5,587 bases of DNA, from assembly GCA_027886795.1 (NCBI GenBank), contig JAPCJU010000096.1:1-5587 (forward strand), given 5' to 3'. Source of the stretch: Nitrososphaerota archaeon (lineage in GTDB: Archaea; Thermoproteota; Nitrososphaeria; Nitrososphaerales; CADDZS01). Of this stretch, positions 4,971-5,587 are shown in pieces. Below the pieces are notes generated by a model, which worked only from the letters and a program-made list of their open reading frames with translations, ran no database searches and was not told where the DNA came from. The position numbers were made by a program, and so were the translations under genes. Position 1 is the first letter of the stretch; every line of letters begins with the position of its first letter.

Positions 4971-5044
4971 GAAAGATGTCCCCTCGGGGTGCAGGTTGAA
5001 CCTGCGGCTTTCCTTCCTTAACGGATAGTCAAGCTCTCCCCGAG
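4971..5044. other. GC-rich segment able to form alternative hairpins
   Basis: The 290 bases between the four-span gene and the partial gene at the right edge contain no convincing gene but one structured block. GAAAG (4971-4975) can pair with CTTTC (5008-5012), enclosing CCCC-TC-GGGG (4980-4989) and GCAGG-TTGAA-CCTGC (4991-5005), a small three-way junction. CTCGGGG (4983-4989) can instead pair with CCCCGAG (5038-5044), which breaks the first small hairpin. It could be a small RNA, a conditional leader structure or a set of protein-binding palindromes. The strand is undecided. No known RNA family was recognised, and the T-loop is too short for a tRNA. Confidence 0.35.
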
Positions 5045-5163
5045 AAGAACGTCTGCTTTCAAACATAATGGCATTTAGTGATTATGAATTGGTAGAACCT
5101 AACGGATCGAGAATATATGACTAATTTCGAAGGAACTAGGATTTAATCCGCAGATGTCCGAAC

Positions 5164-5170
5164 AAAAAAA
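5164..5170 (-). terminator. T7 terminator of the partial gene at the right edge
   Basis: A run of seven A on the plus strand reads as T7 on the minus strand, starting 8 bases after the TAA at 5179-5181. Its position matches the other two T7 runs in the window. Confidence 0.6.
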
Positions 5171-5178
5171 GAATCAAT

Positions 5179-5587
5179 TTACCCGCTCTTCATTCTTTTT
5201 CGCGTTCCGATAACCGGCGCCATCTTTACTGATTCTCTTTTTGAAATGGTTTTCAAACTCGGATTCAATTCTCTTCGTGCGTCCTTCAAATTCACTGACC
5301 AGATGTTTTTCGTAGGCTGAATTTCTCTTTTCAAAATCCAAGATTTTGTGAGTTCCTTCATCGCCACGAATGTTCTCATCGCTAGGGTCTCATCAAAAAC
5401 GTCGCCCAGTTGTTCTCGAATCTTTCTGTTAATTACGTGTGAACTAAACTGGAAGTTTTCGAGTTCTTCATCTTCGAGATGTTCTAGAGCCAGTTCGAGA
5501 ACAATTTTCTTAATGATCGGTGTAAATCGTTTCGAATCCTCCTTTAGTTGTTTTTCGTACTTCGCATTTCTCCATTCTCTGCGAGCA
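5179..5587 (-). CDS. C-terminal part of an unrecognised charged protein (5' end outside window)
   Basis: An open frame enters from the right edge and runs 135 codons to a TAA, so the true start lies beyond 5587; an internal ATG at 5379 is not the start, because coding-like sequence continues upstream of it. The visible part is soluble, highly charged and mainly helical. Three helices (about visible residues 23-41, 47-60 and 64-79) followed by a possible beta-hairpin with KREIQPTKNIW (about 84-94) resemble a winged-helix layout, but this is only a shape argument. The last 35 or so residues are very basic (ISKRESVKMAP, TRKRMKSG) and could bind nucleic acid. I do not recognise the family. A T7 terminator follows the stop. 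Confidence 0.65.
   Translation of the reverse strand, partial: ARREWRNAKYEKQLKEDSKRFTPIIKKIVLELALEHLEDEELENFQFSSHVINRKIREQLGDVFDETLAMRTFVAMKELTKSWILKREIQPTKNIWSVNLKDARRELNPSLKTISKRESVKMAPVIGTRKRMKSG

Noticed and set aside
4991..5012. T-arm-like GCAGG/CCTGC hairpin that resembles a tRNA end
   Set aside because: The loop is five bases instead of seven, and no anticodon or D arm and no 7-bp acceptor stem can be found.
5068..5124. 18-codon plus-strand frame after the structured block
   Set aside because: Too short to judge; no box at leaderless distance and no terminator behind it.

Overview
The window most likely comes from an archaeon, probably a member of, or relative of, Nitrososphaerota (Thaumarchaeota); nothing here fixes a genus. 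Three observations support this. Several genes have a TATA-like box about 25 bases before the start codon and no Shine-Dalgarno sequence, as in leaderless archaeal transcripts. Three minus-strand genes are followed within about 25 bases by a run of seven T without a GC-rich hairpin, as in archaeal terminators. The protein types also fit: a tiny winged-helix regulator, a helical protein resembling the NitrOD5 domain, and a divergent rhomboid. GTG and TTG starts occur. No rRNA, tRNA, CRISPR array or transposase was found.

Layout. Positions 1-280 hold no firm gene but contain a palindrome, an AT-rich promoter-like stretch and an inverted repeat that may encode a small RNA or a 27-residue peptide. 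A winged-helix regulator follows on the minus strand (281-523), then about 450 bases without a convincing gene. Two plus-strand genes come next: a SAM-dependent methyltransferase (1001-1552) and a NitrOD5-like helical protein (1698-2129). The latter overlaps, tail to tail, a rhomboid-like membrane protein (2058-2750, minus), which lies 12 bases behind an MFS transporter (2763-3944, minus), so those two probably form an operon. Upstream of these, all on the minus strand, are a 43-residue single-membrane-span protein (4080-4211), a four-span membrane protein (4429-4887) and the C-terminal part of an unrecognised charged protein running off the window (5179-5587).

No single pathway links the genes. 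Four of the seven likely or firm complete genes encode membrane proteins. The most unusual signals are regulatory. Two distant intergenic regions share a 12-base word followed, 17-20 bases later, by the dyad TATCG-N5-CGATA next to a TATA-like element. The four-span gene has its TATA-like box inside an 8+8 bp palindrome. A GC-rich intergenic segment can form two mutually exclusive RNA folds.
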